The notes under the pieces were generated by a model, which saw only the letters and a list, made by a program, of their open reading frames with translations, did not search any database and was not told where the DNA came from. A stretch of DNA of 64,000 bases from Devosia sp. LC5 (GTDB lineage Bacteria > Pseudomonadota > Alphaproteobacteria > Rhizobiales > Devosiaceae), in NCBI RefSeq assembly GCF_000735585.1, contig NZ_JNNO01000015.1, positions 18,358 through 82,357 on the forward strand. Reading direction: 5' to 3'. This document shows positions 36,818 through 45,310 of this stretch, one piece after another (position 1 is the stretch's first letter; each line of letters starts with the position of its first letter). The position numbers were made by a program, and so were the translations under genes.

Positions 36818-37267
36818 TTATGGCCCCAGCACCTTGCGGAAATAAACCACGCGCCGGGTTTCGCTAAAGCCCAGGGCGCCATGCATCTGGTGGCTTTCCA
36901 GATTGTCCAGCGCCGCATCCGAGGCAAATTCGCTGCAGCCTTGCGCGCGCCCCCAATCCTCCACTGCCGCCACCAGCCCCCGGGCAATCCCAAGGCGGCG
37001 GCAGTCCGGCGCCACATAGATGCCCTCAAGAAACGCCACCGGCGAGGTTTTGCACCCTTCGACATAGTCGTGCCGCAAGCTGGCCTCTGCCAGTCCCACC
37101 GCTCGGTCATCCGGCAGGCGGGCGATCAGGTTGATATTGTTCCCGGGCGCCGCCAGCAACGCCGCGATATCGGCCTCATGTGCGCCGGCCTCATTGCTTG
37201 GCCAAAGCGCCTGGCGCAGTTCCGCCCAATCGGCTTTGTCCGCTGCCTTCGCCGCCGCGATCTTCAT
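36818..37267 (-). CDS. GNAT acetyltransferase resembling AAC(6')-I
   Basis: A 149-residue GNAT-fold acetyltransferase. The segments WAELRQALWP, ASLRHDYVEGCKTSPVAFLE, GIYVAPDCRRLGIARGLVAA and HGALGFSETRRVVYFRK parallel aminoglycoside 6'-N-acetyltransferases of the AAC(6')-I type. Acetyl-CoA binding is expected at CRRLGIARGL. It may acetylate an aminoglycoside, but chromosomal relatives often have other substrates. The ATG at 37267 overlaps the stop of the S24 regulator gene (ATGA), so the two are co-transcribed. Confidence 0.82.
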   Translation of the reverse strand: MKIAAAKAADKADWAELRQALWPSNEAGAHEADIAALLAAPGNNINLIARLPDDRAVGLAEASLRHDYVEGCKTSPVAFLEGIYVAPDCRRLGIARGLVAAVEDWGRAQGCSEFASDAALDNLESHQMHGALGFSETRRVVYFRKVLGP

Positions 37268-37905
37268 TGGCTGGCCCAGATGATCCTGGCAATCCATTCC
37301 ACATCGCTCATTTCGATCAGCCGCGGCTCATAGGCCGGGTTGAGCGAATGCAGCTCGATCTGCTTGGCCGTCTGTCGCGCCAGGATCTTGGCCATGACTT
37401 CGCCATCCCGTGTCTTGACCACCACGCGATCGCCGCGCCGCACCTGTTCGGTGGGCGACACCACGATCCGGTCGCCTTCCCGATACAGCGGCTCCATCGA
37501 ATCGCCCTGCACTTCGAGCGCATAAATGCCCGCTTCGCCCGAAGAGGGCAGGGCGATTTCATCCCAGCCCTGTCCCGCCGGAAACCCCGCACTGTCGAAA
37601 AACCCGCCCGAGCCCGCCTGCGCCAGGCCCAGCAGCGGCACGGTGGGATTGCCCGATGGCTGCCCCCCCTGGAAAAACGCGCCGGTGCCGCTCAGAAAGC
37701 TGTCAAAGCCTTCCCCCGTTGCTTCCAGGATTTTGGAGATGCTCTCGGTCGAAGGCCAGCGCTCCCGGCCATCCTTGCTGATGCGTTTGGAGACATTGAA
37801 GGCCGTGGCATCGAGCCCGGCAAGCCTGGCCAGCGCCGACACCGAATGGCCGTGCCGGCGCGCCAGCGCGTCAATGCCGTCCCAGATGGCCCTGTGTGAA
37901 AGCAT
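37264..37905 (-). CDS. LexA-like S24-family transcriptional regulator
   Basis: A 213-residue HTH plus S24 peptidase protein. The DNA-binding domain covers ~1-70 (SVSALARLAGLDATAFNVSK). The peptidase region has Ser136 in GDSMEPLYREGD and Lys173 in GEVMAK, exactly 37 residues apart as in LexA. An Ala97-Gly98 pair in LLGLAQAGSGG is a fitting self-cleavage site. This family occurs as a chromosomal regulator in Hyphomicrobiales. Overlap with the acetyltransferase gene suggests damage-linked or phage-like control of it, which is inference. Confidence 0.88.
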   Translation of the reverse strand: MLSHRAIWDGIDALARRHGHSVSALARLAGLDATAFNVSKRISKDGRERWPSTESISKILEATGEGFDSFLSGTGAFFQGGQPSGNPTVPLLGLAQAGSGGFFDSAGFPAGQGWDEIALPSSGEAGIYALEVQGDSMEPLYREGDRIVVSPTEQVRRGDRVVVKTRDGEVMAKILARQTAKQIELHSLNPAYEPRLIEMSDVEWIARIIWASQ

Positions 37906-38038
37906 GGCAGCGTCCTGCTTCAGGAAATATGTCTTATCCGTGGAAATTAATCCTAAGCCTATTCCTCTCCTTCCCCCTTGTAAAGCCCGCCCCAATCCGT
38001 CTTGCCCGCCGCAGGCGAGCCCATTAGGGTCGCGGCCC

Positions 38039-38395
38039 ATGACCACGCCAGATTTGATCTACAAAATCGCCACCGAGGCCGCTTACGCCCCCGCGCGCCA
38101 CGCCTCTGCCTTTGCCGGCATGCCCATCGACGCTGCCGATGGCTATATCCATTTTTCCACCGCCACCCAATTGGCCGAAACCCTGCGCCTGCACTTTGCC
38201 GGCCAATCGGGTCTGGTCATTCTGGGTGTCCGCACTGCCGGTCTGGGCGAGAACCTGGTCTGGGAGGCCTCGCGCGGCGGCGCGCTCTTCCCCCATCTCT
38301 ATGGCGGCCCGCTGCCTGCCTCCGCCATTGCCTTTGAGGCAAAGGTTGATGTCGCCGCCGACGGCTCCTGCACTTTGCCCGAGGCCGTTCGATGA
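38039..38395 (+). CDS. DUF952 family protein
   Basis: A 118-residue DUF952 protein: LIYKIATEAAYAPARHASAF, DGYIHFSTATQLAETLRLHF, and FPHLYGGPLPASAI with a conserved His. The family is related to ADP-ribosyltransferase-like folds, but its function is not established. It overlaps pyrD by 4 bases (ATGA), an arrangement common in rhizobia, so it is probably translated with pyrD. Confidence 0.88.
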   Translation: MTTPDLIYKIATEAAYAPARHASAFAGMPIDAADGYIHFSTATQLAETLRLHFAGQSGLVILGVRTAGLGENLVWEASRGGALFPHLYGGPLPASAIAFEAKVDVAADGSCTLPEAVR

Positions 38396-39501
38396 TCTTT
38401 TCTGCCCTCTCGCCTTTGCTGCGCCTGCCTGCCGTCTCGGGTCTCACCCAGCAGACCCTGCTCAAGATGGATGCCGAAACCGCCCATCGCGCCACCATCA
38501 CGGCGCTACGCCTGGGCCTTGCCCCCGAACAGGCCCATGCCGAAGCGCCCGAACTGGCCACCACGCTCTGCGGCATCGAGCTCAAAAACCCTATCGGCAT
38601 GGCCGCCGGCTTCGACAAGAATGCCGAAGTGCCCCGTCCCCTGGCCTTGCTGGGCTTTGGCATGGTGGAAATCGGCACGGTCACCCCGCGCCCGCAAACC
38701 GGCAACCCCAAGCCGCGCCTGTTCCGCGTGCCGGGAGCCGATGGCGTCATCAACCGCATGGGCTTCAACAATGAAGGCCATGATGCAGCTTTTGCCCGCC
38801 TCAAGGGCCTGCGCGTCCCCGCCGCGCTCGGCGTCAATATCGGCGCCAACAAGGACAGCACAGATTTCGTTGCCGACTATGTGCTGGGCGTCAAACGCTT
38901 CGCCGATCTGGCCGATTACCTGACCGTCAATATCTCCTCGCCCAACACGCCCGGCCTGCGCAACCTGCAATCCGACGAGGCTTTGCGCCGCCTGCTCGGC
39001 GAAGTGCTCGATGCCCGCGCCAAGGCCAAAACCCGCGTGCCGGTCTTCCTCAAAATCGCGCCGGATCTGGACCAAAAGGAACTCGACGCCATCGCCAAGG
39101 TCGTGCTCGCCACCGATCTCGATGGCCTGATCGTCTCCAACACCACCGTGACGCGCGATGCCATTGCCGGCCTCGAAAACGCCGGCGAAACCGGCGGCCT
39201 CTCCGGCAAGCCGCTGTTCGAGCTGTCCACCCAGCGCCTCGCCCAGATGCGCCTACGCATCGGTACAATGCCCATCATTGGCGTCGGCGGCATTCACTCT
39301 CCGCAATCGGCCCTCGCCAAATTCGAAGCCGGCGCCGACGCCATCCAGCTCTATTCGGCCATGGTCTTTGGTGGTCTTGATCTGCTCGACCGCATCAAGC
39401 GCGGTCTCGTCGCCGCCATCCGCGCTGAAGGCAAAACCAATATCAGCCAGCTGGTCGGCAGCAAGACGGCCGATTGGGCCAAGGGTAAGGTCAGGCTTTA
39501 A
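38392..39501 (+). CDS. pyrD: Dihydroorotate dehydrogenase (quinone), class 2
   Basis: A 369-residue FMN enzyme of pyrimidine synthesis that passes electrons from dihydroorotate to the quinone pool. It has an N-terminal amphipathic membrane-association segment (FSALSPLLRLPAVSGLTQQ), NPIGMAAGFDKNAEVPRPL, VNISSPNTPGLRNLQ and IGVGGIHSPQSALAK. Length and N-terminus fit class 2. It is co-transcribed with the DUF952 gene. Confidence 0.95.
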   Translation: MIFSALSPLLRLPAVSGLTQQTLLKMDAETAHRATITALRLGLAPEQAHAEAPELATTLCGIELKNPIGMAAGFDKNAEVPRPLALLGFGMVEIGTVTPRPQTGNPKPRLFRVPGADGVINRMGFNNEGHDAAFARLKGLRVPAALGVNIGANKDSTDFVADYVLGVKRFADLADYLTVNISSPNTPGLRNLQSDEALRRLLGEVLDARAKAKTRVPVFLKIAPDLDQKELDAIAKVVLATDLDGLIVSNTTVTRDAIAGLENAGETGGLSGKPLFELSTQRLAQMRLRIGTMPIIGVGGIHSPQSALAKFEAGADAIQLYSAMVFGGLDLLDRIKRGLVAAIRAEGKTNISQLVGSKTADWAKGKVRL

Positions 39502-39539
39502 GGGCTAATCGACCAAGTCTTGTGTTGGAGAGCCGCGAT

Positions 39540-39735
39540 GGCTCACCTCGCCTCAGAGGAGAGGTCGGCGCGCAGCGCCGGGTGAGGGGGGCGACGCTGC
39601 AACAAATGCGATGTATCCAGCATCGCACCCCTCACCCTGGCCTCTCCCCTGAGGGGCGAGGGGACGATAGAGTATGTGGATCGGTGCATATGCGATAGCA
39701 CTGCCCCTCAAGGGGGAGAGAGGCAGATCGCGGCT
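39540..39735. repeat. Cluster of REP-like palindromes downstream of pyrD
   Basis: Several C/G-rich hairpin units lie here. The one at 39618-39668 is an inverted copy of 41169-41220 with one single-base indel. Another at ~39703-39725 reads CCCCTCAAGGGGGAGAG. No coding sequence is convincing in this stretch. Confidence 0.8.
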
Positions 39736-39739
39736 AAAC

Positions 39740-39952
39740 CTATCCCACCGCCCCCGCACAGACCCGCGCCGCCTCCGCTTCCACATCCAGCGGATCGAGC
39801 GTTGCCCCCGGGCTGGCGCTGCGGGCAATGTCTTCACCCACAATGTCCACGCACTGCCCGAACCCCGTTGGCCGCAGTACGATCGCGCCCGCCACGGCAG
39901 CGGCGCCCCAAAGTATCGCCAGCGCCAGAACCAGCGTCTTGCCCATGCTCAC
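39740..39952 (-). CDS. Small membrane or exported protein of unknown function
   Basis: A 70-residue protein with one N-terminal hydrophobic segment (TLVLALAILWGAAAVAGAIV), then a short periplasmic-side tail with two Cys. The GTG at 39952 overlaps the kinase stop as GTGA; an ATG at 39946 is also possible. It is not recognised as a named family. The hydrophobic segment could be an anchor or a signal peptide. Confidence 0.65.
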   Translation of the reverse strand: MSMGKTLVLALAILWGAAAVAGAIVLRPTGFGQCVDIVGEDIARSASPGATLDPLDVEAEAARVCAGAVG

Positions 39953-40620
39953 CGTTCCACCGCCAGTTCGATCACCACATCCGCCCGGTCCTGGCTCGCG
40001 CTCACCAGATCGTAGTTCGGCAAATCATTGCGCTCGATATGCGCCGCATTGCGTTCGGGCGTAAACAGGCCCTCCTCGCCATGCCGCTTCATCAGCCGCT
40101 GGCGCACCAGCTCGCGTGGCACATCGATAAATACTGCATAATCGAGCAGCGGCCTGACGCCGGCAAATGGCCCCTCGCTCAGCAGCAGATAATTGCCCTC
40201 CACCACCAGCACCCGCACCTCGGGCTGCACGGCAAAGGCATCCTCCACCACATCCTCGATTTTGCGCGAATAGCCCGGCCCGCTGACCACGCCCGTGGCC
40301 GTTTTGAGATGATGCAGGAAAGTGACGAAGTCCGCGCCTTCAAAGGTATGCGGCGCGCCTTTGTAGTCGGTCTGCCCCATGGCCTCGAGCTTGGCATGGC
40401 GCATATGGAACCCATCCATCGGCACCAAAGCGGCGCTGCCCGGATGGGTGGCATTGAGCATGGTCACCAGCTCTGCCGCCAATGTCGATTTGCCGGTGCC
40501 CGGCCCGCCCGCCAGTCCGATGGCGATGCGTTTGTGGGCGAGGCTTTCCATTTCCAGAATATGCGGCACCAGCCGCGACAGCGCCTGCTGCGGGGTGAGT
40601 TTGAGCCGGCCGGGACCCAT
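39949..40620 (-). CDS. P-loop nucleoside/sugar kinase family protein
   Basis: A 223-residue kinase with Walker A GLAGGPGTGKSTLAAEL and ALVPMDGFHMRHAKLE, as in the uridine kinase / pantothenate kinase-like group that includes FrcK-type and YggC-type proteins. The lid region is QRLMKRHGEEGLFTPE. The substrate cannot be assigned from sequence. The start overlaps the stop of the DUF6460 gene (TGATG). Confidence 0.82.
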   Translation of the reverse strand: MGPGRLKLTPQQALSRLVPHILEMESLAHKRIAIGLAGGPGTGKSTLAAELVTMLNATHPGSAALVPMDGFHMRHAKLEAMGQTDYKGAPHTFEGADFVTFLHHLKTATGVVSGPGYSRKIEDVVEDAFAVQPEVRVLVVEGNYLLLSEGPFAGVRPLLDYAVFIDVPRELVRQRLMKRHGEEGLFTPERNAAHIERNDLPNYDLVSASQDRADVVIELAVER

Positions 40621-40913
40621 CAGCGCCCCTTGAGCAGGCGCAGCACGATCCAGATCGGCACCACCAGCGCCGCACCCGCCAGCGTATAGCTGACCAGATT
40701 GGCCAGCACGCCCGTGCCATCCCGCAAGGCGTCTTCCACCAGCCGCACTGCGCCCTGCACGACATCGCGGGCATCAAAGCCCAGCACCGCCATGACAAAG
40801 CCCACGATCAGCGACAACACCACTAGCCGGATAACCAGCCCGCCCGGCCGCTCGCCCAACAGACGCTCGATGCCGCTGCGCTGGCGCGGCTGGCTCTCAT
40901 ATTGCTCGCTCAT
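40620..40913 (-). CDS. DUF6460-like small membrane protein
   Basis: A 97-residue protein with two hydrophobic segments, LVIRLVVLSLIVGFVMAVLG and VSYTLAGAALVVPIWIVLRL, joined by an acidic amphipathic stretch. It resembles the DUF6460 group of alphaproteobacterial small membrane proteins. It is first in a three-gene unit with the kinase and the 70-residue protein. Function is unknown. Confidence 0.75.
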   Translation of the reverse strand: MSEQYESQPRQRSGIERLLGERPGGLVIRLVVLSLIVGFVMAVLGFDARDVVQGAVRLVEDALRDGTGVLANLVSYTLAGAALVVPIWIVLRLLKGR

Positions 40914-41354
40914 CGCTGAACCCTCACATACTCTATTGAGTTAATTGGCGATCATATAGGCTCTTTTGTGATTTGCAGAAGGGGTTGCCTTGATAACGCC
41001 GTCCCGAGCCACCCCACCCGGTCTTTGCGGTTGCGGCTTGCGCACAGTCCCGCCACGCACACGATCCCCTCTCCCCCTTGAGGGGAGGGCTAGGGTGGAG
41101 TGCCGCGGCTCCATCGCGCTCGATATTCCCGGCCTAGCGTCAGACGGCACGCCGGCGTTCCAGGTTCCATCGTCCCCTCGCCCCTCAGGGGAGAGGGCCA
41201 GGGTGAGGGGTGCGATGCTGGTGGATTATAAAGTGTTGCAGCATCGCACCCCTCACCCGCCGCAAAGCGGCGGCCTCTCCCATGAGGGGCGAGGCGAAAC
41301 CGTGCGCAGCCTTGGTGTGGCTCAAGCGCCTCTTGATCCAGGGACAGGCACACC
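40914..41354. repeat. Intergenic region filled with palindromic repeats
   Basis: This 441-base gap holds no supportable gene. It contains CCTCTCCCCCTTGAGGGGAG near 41062-41097, an element at 41169-41220 that is an inverted copy of 39618-39668, and a perfect 20-bp inverted repeat (41201-41220 with 41239-41258, 18-base loop). A further CCGCAAAGCGGCGG hairpin is near 41260. A conventional promoter for the helicase gene was not obvious. Confidence 0.85.
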
Positions 41355-43841
41355 GTGACCCCAATTCTTCCGCCCATCATCGCCAATTGGTTCGTCGCCA
41401 AGGGCTGGCATCCCCGCGCCCACCAGCTCGACGTTCTCGCCAGCTGGAACGCCAATGCCTCGGCGCTCCTCATCGCCCCCACCGGCGCCGGCAAGACCCT
41501 GGCCGGTTTCCTCCCCACCCTGACCGATCTGGTGGATGGCAAGTTCGAGGGCCTCCACACTCTCTACATCTCCCCGCTCAAGGCGCTGGCCGTCGACGTG
41601 CAGCGCAACCTCGCCACCCCCATCGCGGAGATGGGCCTCACGATCAAAGTCGAGACCCGCACCGGCGACACTCCCCAATCCCGCCGCGCCCGCCAGCGCT
41701 CCAATCCGCCCCATATTCTGCTGACCACGCCCGAGCAATTGGCCCTCTTGATCAGCCATCCCCATGCCGAACTGTTCTTCGGCTCGCTCCGCCGCATCGT
41801 GCTCGACGAGCTCCACGCGCTGGTCACCTCTAAGCGCGGCGAATTGCTCTCCCTCGCTCTGGCCCGCATCACCAGGCTCGCGCCAGACCTGCGCATCACC
41901 GCCCTCAGCGCCACCGTCGCCCGCCCGGATCTGCTGCGCGACTGGATCGCACAACCCCTCCAAGACAGCGACACCCACCTGCTCACCGCCACCGGCGGCG
42001 CGCCGCCAGTGCTCTCGATCCTTGAGACCGAACAGCGCCTGCCCTGGGCCGGCCATTCGGCCAATTATGCCCATCGCGATCTCTACGAGACCATCAAGCA
42101 GCACCGCACCACGCTGCTTTTCGTCAATACACGCAGCCAGGCCGAAATGCTGTTTCAGGGCCTCTGGGCCATCAATGACGACCTGCTGCCCATTGCCCTC
42201 CATCACGGCTCCCTCTCGGTCGAACAGCGCCGCAAGGTGGAAAGCGCCATGGTCTCGGGCGCGCTCAAGGCGGTGGTCTGCACTTCAACCCTCGATCTGG
42301 GCATTGACTGGGGCGATGTCGATCTCGTCGTCCAGGTCGGCGCGCCCAAGGGCAGCTCGCGCATGCTGCAACGCATTGGACGCGCCAATCACCGGCTTGA
42401 TGAGCCATCCAAGGCCGTGCTGGTGCCCTCCAATCGCTTCGAAGTGCTCGAATGCGAAGCCGCCGTCGAGGCCGTCGCTGAAAGCCATCAGGATAGCGAA
42501 GACCCGGTCTCGGGCGGCTACGATGTCCTGGCCCAGCACATTCTGGGCATGGCCTGCGCCGCGCCGTTTGCTGCCGACGATATCTTCGCCGAAATCAGCC
42601 ATGCCTGGCCCTATCGCGCCCTGCCGCGCCCCCAATTCGATCGCATCCTCGATTTCGTCGCCACCGGCGGCTATGCCCTGCGCGCCTATGAGCGCTATGC
42701 CCGCCTCAAGCGCACCGAAGACGGCCTATGGCGCATCGCCAATCCGCAGGTCGCCCAGCAATACCGGCTCAATATCGGCACCATTATCGAAGAGCCCATG
42801 GTGCGGGTGCGGCTCGTGCGGGGCAGGGGGTTCAAAAAGGGGCAGACCAATAGCCCCATTGGCGCCGGCGGGCGCGTATTGGGCGAAATGGAGGAATATT
42901 TCTTCGGCGCATTACTGCCGGGCGATACCTTCATGTTCGGCGGGGAAATCGTCGCCTTCGAGGGCATGAAGGATAATGAGGCTTTCGTCAGCCGCGCCCA
43001 GGCCGCCAATCCCAAAATTCCCTCCTATATGGGTGGCAAATTCCCGCTCTCGACCTATCTGGCCGATCGTGTTCGCCGCATGCTCGATAGTCCCCAAAGC
43101 TGGAGCGTCTTGCCCGATCAGGTCAGCGATTGGCTGCGCCTGCAGCGCGATGTCTCGGTGCTGCCCCGCCGCGATAGCCTGCTCGTCGAAACTTTCCCGC
43201 GTGGCACGCAGAATTTCATGGTCTGCTATCCCTTCGAGGGTCGATTGGCGCACCAGACCCTGGGCATGCTGCTCACCCGCCGCCTCGAACGCGCCCGCGC
43301 CCGTCCGCTGGGTTTCGTCGCATCCGAATATGCCCTCGCCATCTGGGGCCTGGGCGATCTCTCCGCCCTGATCAAGACCGGCCGCCTTGTCCTCGATGAA
43401 CTCTTCTCACAAGACATGCTGGGGGATGATCTGGAAGACTGGCTCGATGAATCGGCCCTGATGAAACGCACCTTCCGCAACTGCGCCATCATTGCCGGCC
43501 TCATCGAGCGCCGTCACCCCGGCAAGGAAAAGACCGGCCGCCAGATCACCATGAGCAGCGACCTGATCTATGACGTGCTTTACCAGCACGAGCCCGACCA
43601 CATCCTGATCCAGGCCACTCGCCGCGACGCCGCCCGTGGCCTGCTCGATATCGAACGGCTGGGCGACATGCTGGCGCGCATCCGCAACCACGTGGTCCAC
43701 CAGCCGCTCGATCACATCTCCCCGCTCGCCGTCCCCCTCATGCTCGATATCGGCCGCGAACCGATTTTTGGTGAAGGCCGCGAATCGGCTATGGCTGACG
43801 CCGCAGATGAATTGATGCGCGAGGCCCTCGGCCAATCGTGA
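41355..43841 (+). CDS. Lhr-type DEXH-box helicase, ligase-associated family
   Basis: An 828-residue superfamily 2 helicase. Walker A is APTGAGKT, the DEXH box is LDELHAL, motif III is LSATVA and motif VI is QRIGRANHR. A long C-terminal winged-helix and Lhr-specific region follows (KIPSYMGGKFPLSTYLADRV). Such helicases occur with PdeM, an exonuclease and an ATP-dependent ligase as a DNA repair set; here only PdeM is adjacent. The GTG at 41355 is used; the downstream gene overlaps as GTGA. Confidence 0.9.
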   Translation: MTPILPPIIANWFVAKGWHPRAHQLDVLASWNANASALLIAPTGAGKTLAGFLPTLTDLVDGKFEGLHTLYISPLKALAVDVQRNLATPIAEMGLTIKVETRTGDTPQSRRARQRSNPPHILLTTPEQLALLISHPHAELFFGSLRRIVLDELHALVTSKRGELLSLALARITRLAPDLRITALSATVARPDLLRDWIAQPLQDSDTHLLTATGGAPPVLSILETEQRLPWAGHSANYAHRDLYETIKQHRTTLLFVNTRSQAEMLFQGLWAINDDLLPIALHHGSLSVEQRRKVESAMVSGALKAVVCTSTLDLGIDWGDVDLVVQVGAPKGSSRMLQRIGRANHRLDEPSKAVLVPSNRFEVLECEAAVEAVAESHQDSEDPVSGGYDVLAQHILGMACAAPFAADDIFAEISHAWPYRALPRPQFDRILDFVATGGYALRAYERYARLKRTEDGLWRIANPQVAQQYRLNIGTIIEEPMVRVRLVRGRGFKKGQTNSPIGAGGRVLGEMEEYFFGALLPGDTFMFGGEIVAFEGMKDNEAFVSRAQAANPKIPSYMGGKFPLSTYLADRVRRMLDSPQSWSVLPDQVSDWLRLQRDVSVLPRRDSLLVETFPRGTQNFMVCYPFEGRLAHQTLGMLLTRRLERARARPLGFVASEYALAIWGLGDLSALIKTGRLVLDELFSQDMLGDDLEDWLDESALMKRTFRNCAIIAGLIERRHPGKEKTGRQITMSSDLIYDVLYQHEPDHILIQATRRDAARGLLDIERLGDMLARIRNHVVHQPLDHISPLAVPLMLDIGREPIFGEGRESAMADAADELMREALGQS

Positions 43842-44545
43842 GCCAGCCGCTATACCAGGCACAGATAACGGAGACCCCGTTGCTGCGCTTTGCCGGACAC
43901 AATTTCGAACCGCTCCCCTCCGGCGCCCTCTATTGGCGCGCCGAGGCGACTTTGCTCGTCGCCGATCTGCATCTGGAAAAGATGAGCAGTTTTGCCCGCG
44001 CCGGCCAGTTGCTGCCCCCCTACGACACTGGGCTGACCCTGGCGCGGCTCGAAGCGGATCTGCGCCGCACCGGTGCGCAGCGCCTTATCAGTCTGGGCGA
44101 CAGCTTCCACCGCGACGAGGTTAGCACAACCCTCACCGAAACCGATCGTGCGCGCCTCGATATGCTAACCGATATGGCCGATTGGTTCTGGCTTTCCGGT
44201 AATCACGATCCTTGCCCGCACGCGCTGGGCGGCCGCTGTCTGCCCATGGTCGAATGCGCCGGTTTGACCTTCCTGCACGAGCCGCGGCGCGGTGCTTCCG
44301 GCCTCGTCGCCGGACACTTACACCCCGCCGCCCATATCTTCATGGCCGGCCGCTCCACTCGCCGTCCCTGCTTCGTGCACGACAATCGTCTGATGATCCT
44401 GCCCGCCTATGGCAGCTCGACCGGCTCGATCAACATCTTGTCCCCGCCCTTTATCGGCCTGCTGCATTGGCCCGCACTTGAAGTGACCATGCTTGGCAAG
44501 GACCGGACCTATCCGGTCAGTCCCAAGCGCCTGGTGCGCGGCTAA
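43838..44545 (+). CDS. pdeM: Ligase-associated endonuclease PdeM (metallophosphoesterase)
   Basis: A 235-residue calcineurin-like phosphoesterase. Metal ligands are visible in VADLHLEK, ISLGDSFHRDE, SGNHDPCPH and AGHLHPAAH. PdeM proteins accompany Lhr-type helicases in repair clusters; nuclease or phosphodiesterase activity is expected from the family. The GTG start overlaps the helicase stop by 4 bases. Confidence 0.9.
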   Translation: MSQPLYQAQITETPLLRFAGHNFEPLPSGALYWRAEATLLVADLHLEKMSSFARAGQLLPPYDTGLTLARLEADLRRTGAQRLISLGDSFHRDEVSTTLTETDRARLDMLTDMADWFWLSGNHDPCPHALGGRCLPMVECAGLTFLHEPRRGASGLVAGHLHPAAHIFMAGRSTRRPCFVHDNRLMILPAYGSSTGSINILSPPFIGLLHWPALEVTMLGKDRTYPVSPKRLVRG

Positions 44546-44551
44546 CCTATT

Positions 44552-45310
44552 CTAACGCTTGAATAAAACACCGCCCAGCCAGCCGGTAAACAGCGCCAGA
44601 ACCACGCAGACCAGCCCATAAAGCAGCGGCTGTTGCACCGCTGACATCGCCAGAAACCGCTCAAACCCGATCTTGCGCACCGCAAAACCTTCCGACTTCC
44701 GCGCAATCACCTGGCCGTCCTTGAACACATAGGTCAAAGCAAGATAGGGCCCCGGCGGCGCATTGCTGGGCAGGGTCAGCCGGGCCGAATAAAAGTTCTC
44801 CGACAGGAAGTTGACGCCGCCTTCATTGACGCCGAACAGCCCCTGTTCGGTCATCAGCCGCACCAGCTCGCGTCCAAACACCGCGGTCTTCCACCAGCCC
44901 GCATCATTGGCCACCAGCGTATGCGCCTCCGGCAAAATATACTCCGTGGTCAGCGTCGTGATGTCGGTGATGTCGCGCAGCCTTGCGCTCGATAACACCT
45001 GGAAATAGCTCGGGAAATTGTCGAATTCGACCTGGTCGGTATTGAGCCAGACACCGAAATTATTGGTCATCTGCCGCGCCACCCGGTTCTGCGTCGGCCC
45101 CAAAACAACCACTACCACATGGAATGGCCCGGTCACGAACTGCTGCTCGGATCCCGCATCCGGCATGATCGTGCCGAAAAAATTCATCCGCTCGCCATCA
45201 AAGCTCGAGGTGATCTCGACGCTGTCATTGGACAATTGCGACACCAGCCGCTCGCCCCGCGCCGTGCCGGCCAGCAAAACTGCCAGCATGAGGGCAAGCC
45301 ACCATTTCAT
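44552..45310 (-). CDS. TIGR02186 family membrane-anchored exported protein
   Basis: A 252-residue protein with an N-terminal signal peptide (WWLALMLAVLLAGTARG), a ~200-residue periplasmic domain (LSNDSVEITSSFDGERMNFF) and a C-terminal membrane segment (LLYGLVCVVLALFTGWLGGV). It matches the TIGR02186 group of alphaproteobacteria, which is usually encoded next to a TauE/SafE exporter, as here (ATGA overlap). A role in sulfonate or sulfite export is only inferred. Confidence 0.85.
   Translation of the reverse strand: MKWWLALMLAVLLAGTARGERLVSQLSNDSVEITSSFDGERMNFFGTIMPDAGSEQQFVTGPFHVVVVVLGPTQNRVARQMTNNFGVWLNTDQVEFDNFPSYFQVLSSARLRDITDITTLTTEYILPEAHTLVANDAGWWKTAVFGRELVRLMTEQGLFGVNEGGVNFLSENFYSARLTLPSNAPPGPYLALTYVFKDGQVIARKSEGFAVRKIGFERFLAMSAVQQPLLYGLVCVVLALFTGWLGGVLFKR

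Noticed and set aside
41201..41258. Perfect 20-bp inverted repeat read as an insertion-sequence end or CRISPR unit
   Set aside because: The arms match the local REP-like family, there is no transposase or target duplication, and there is no repeat-spacer periodicity.
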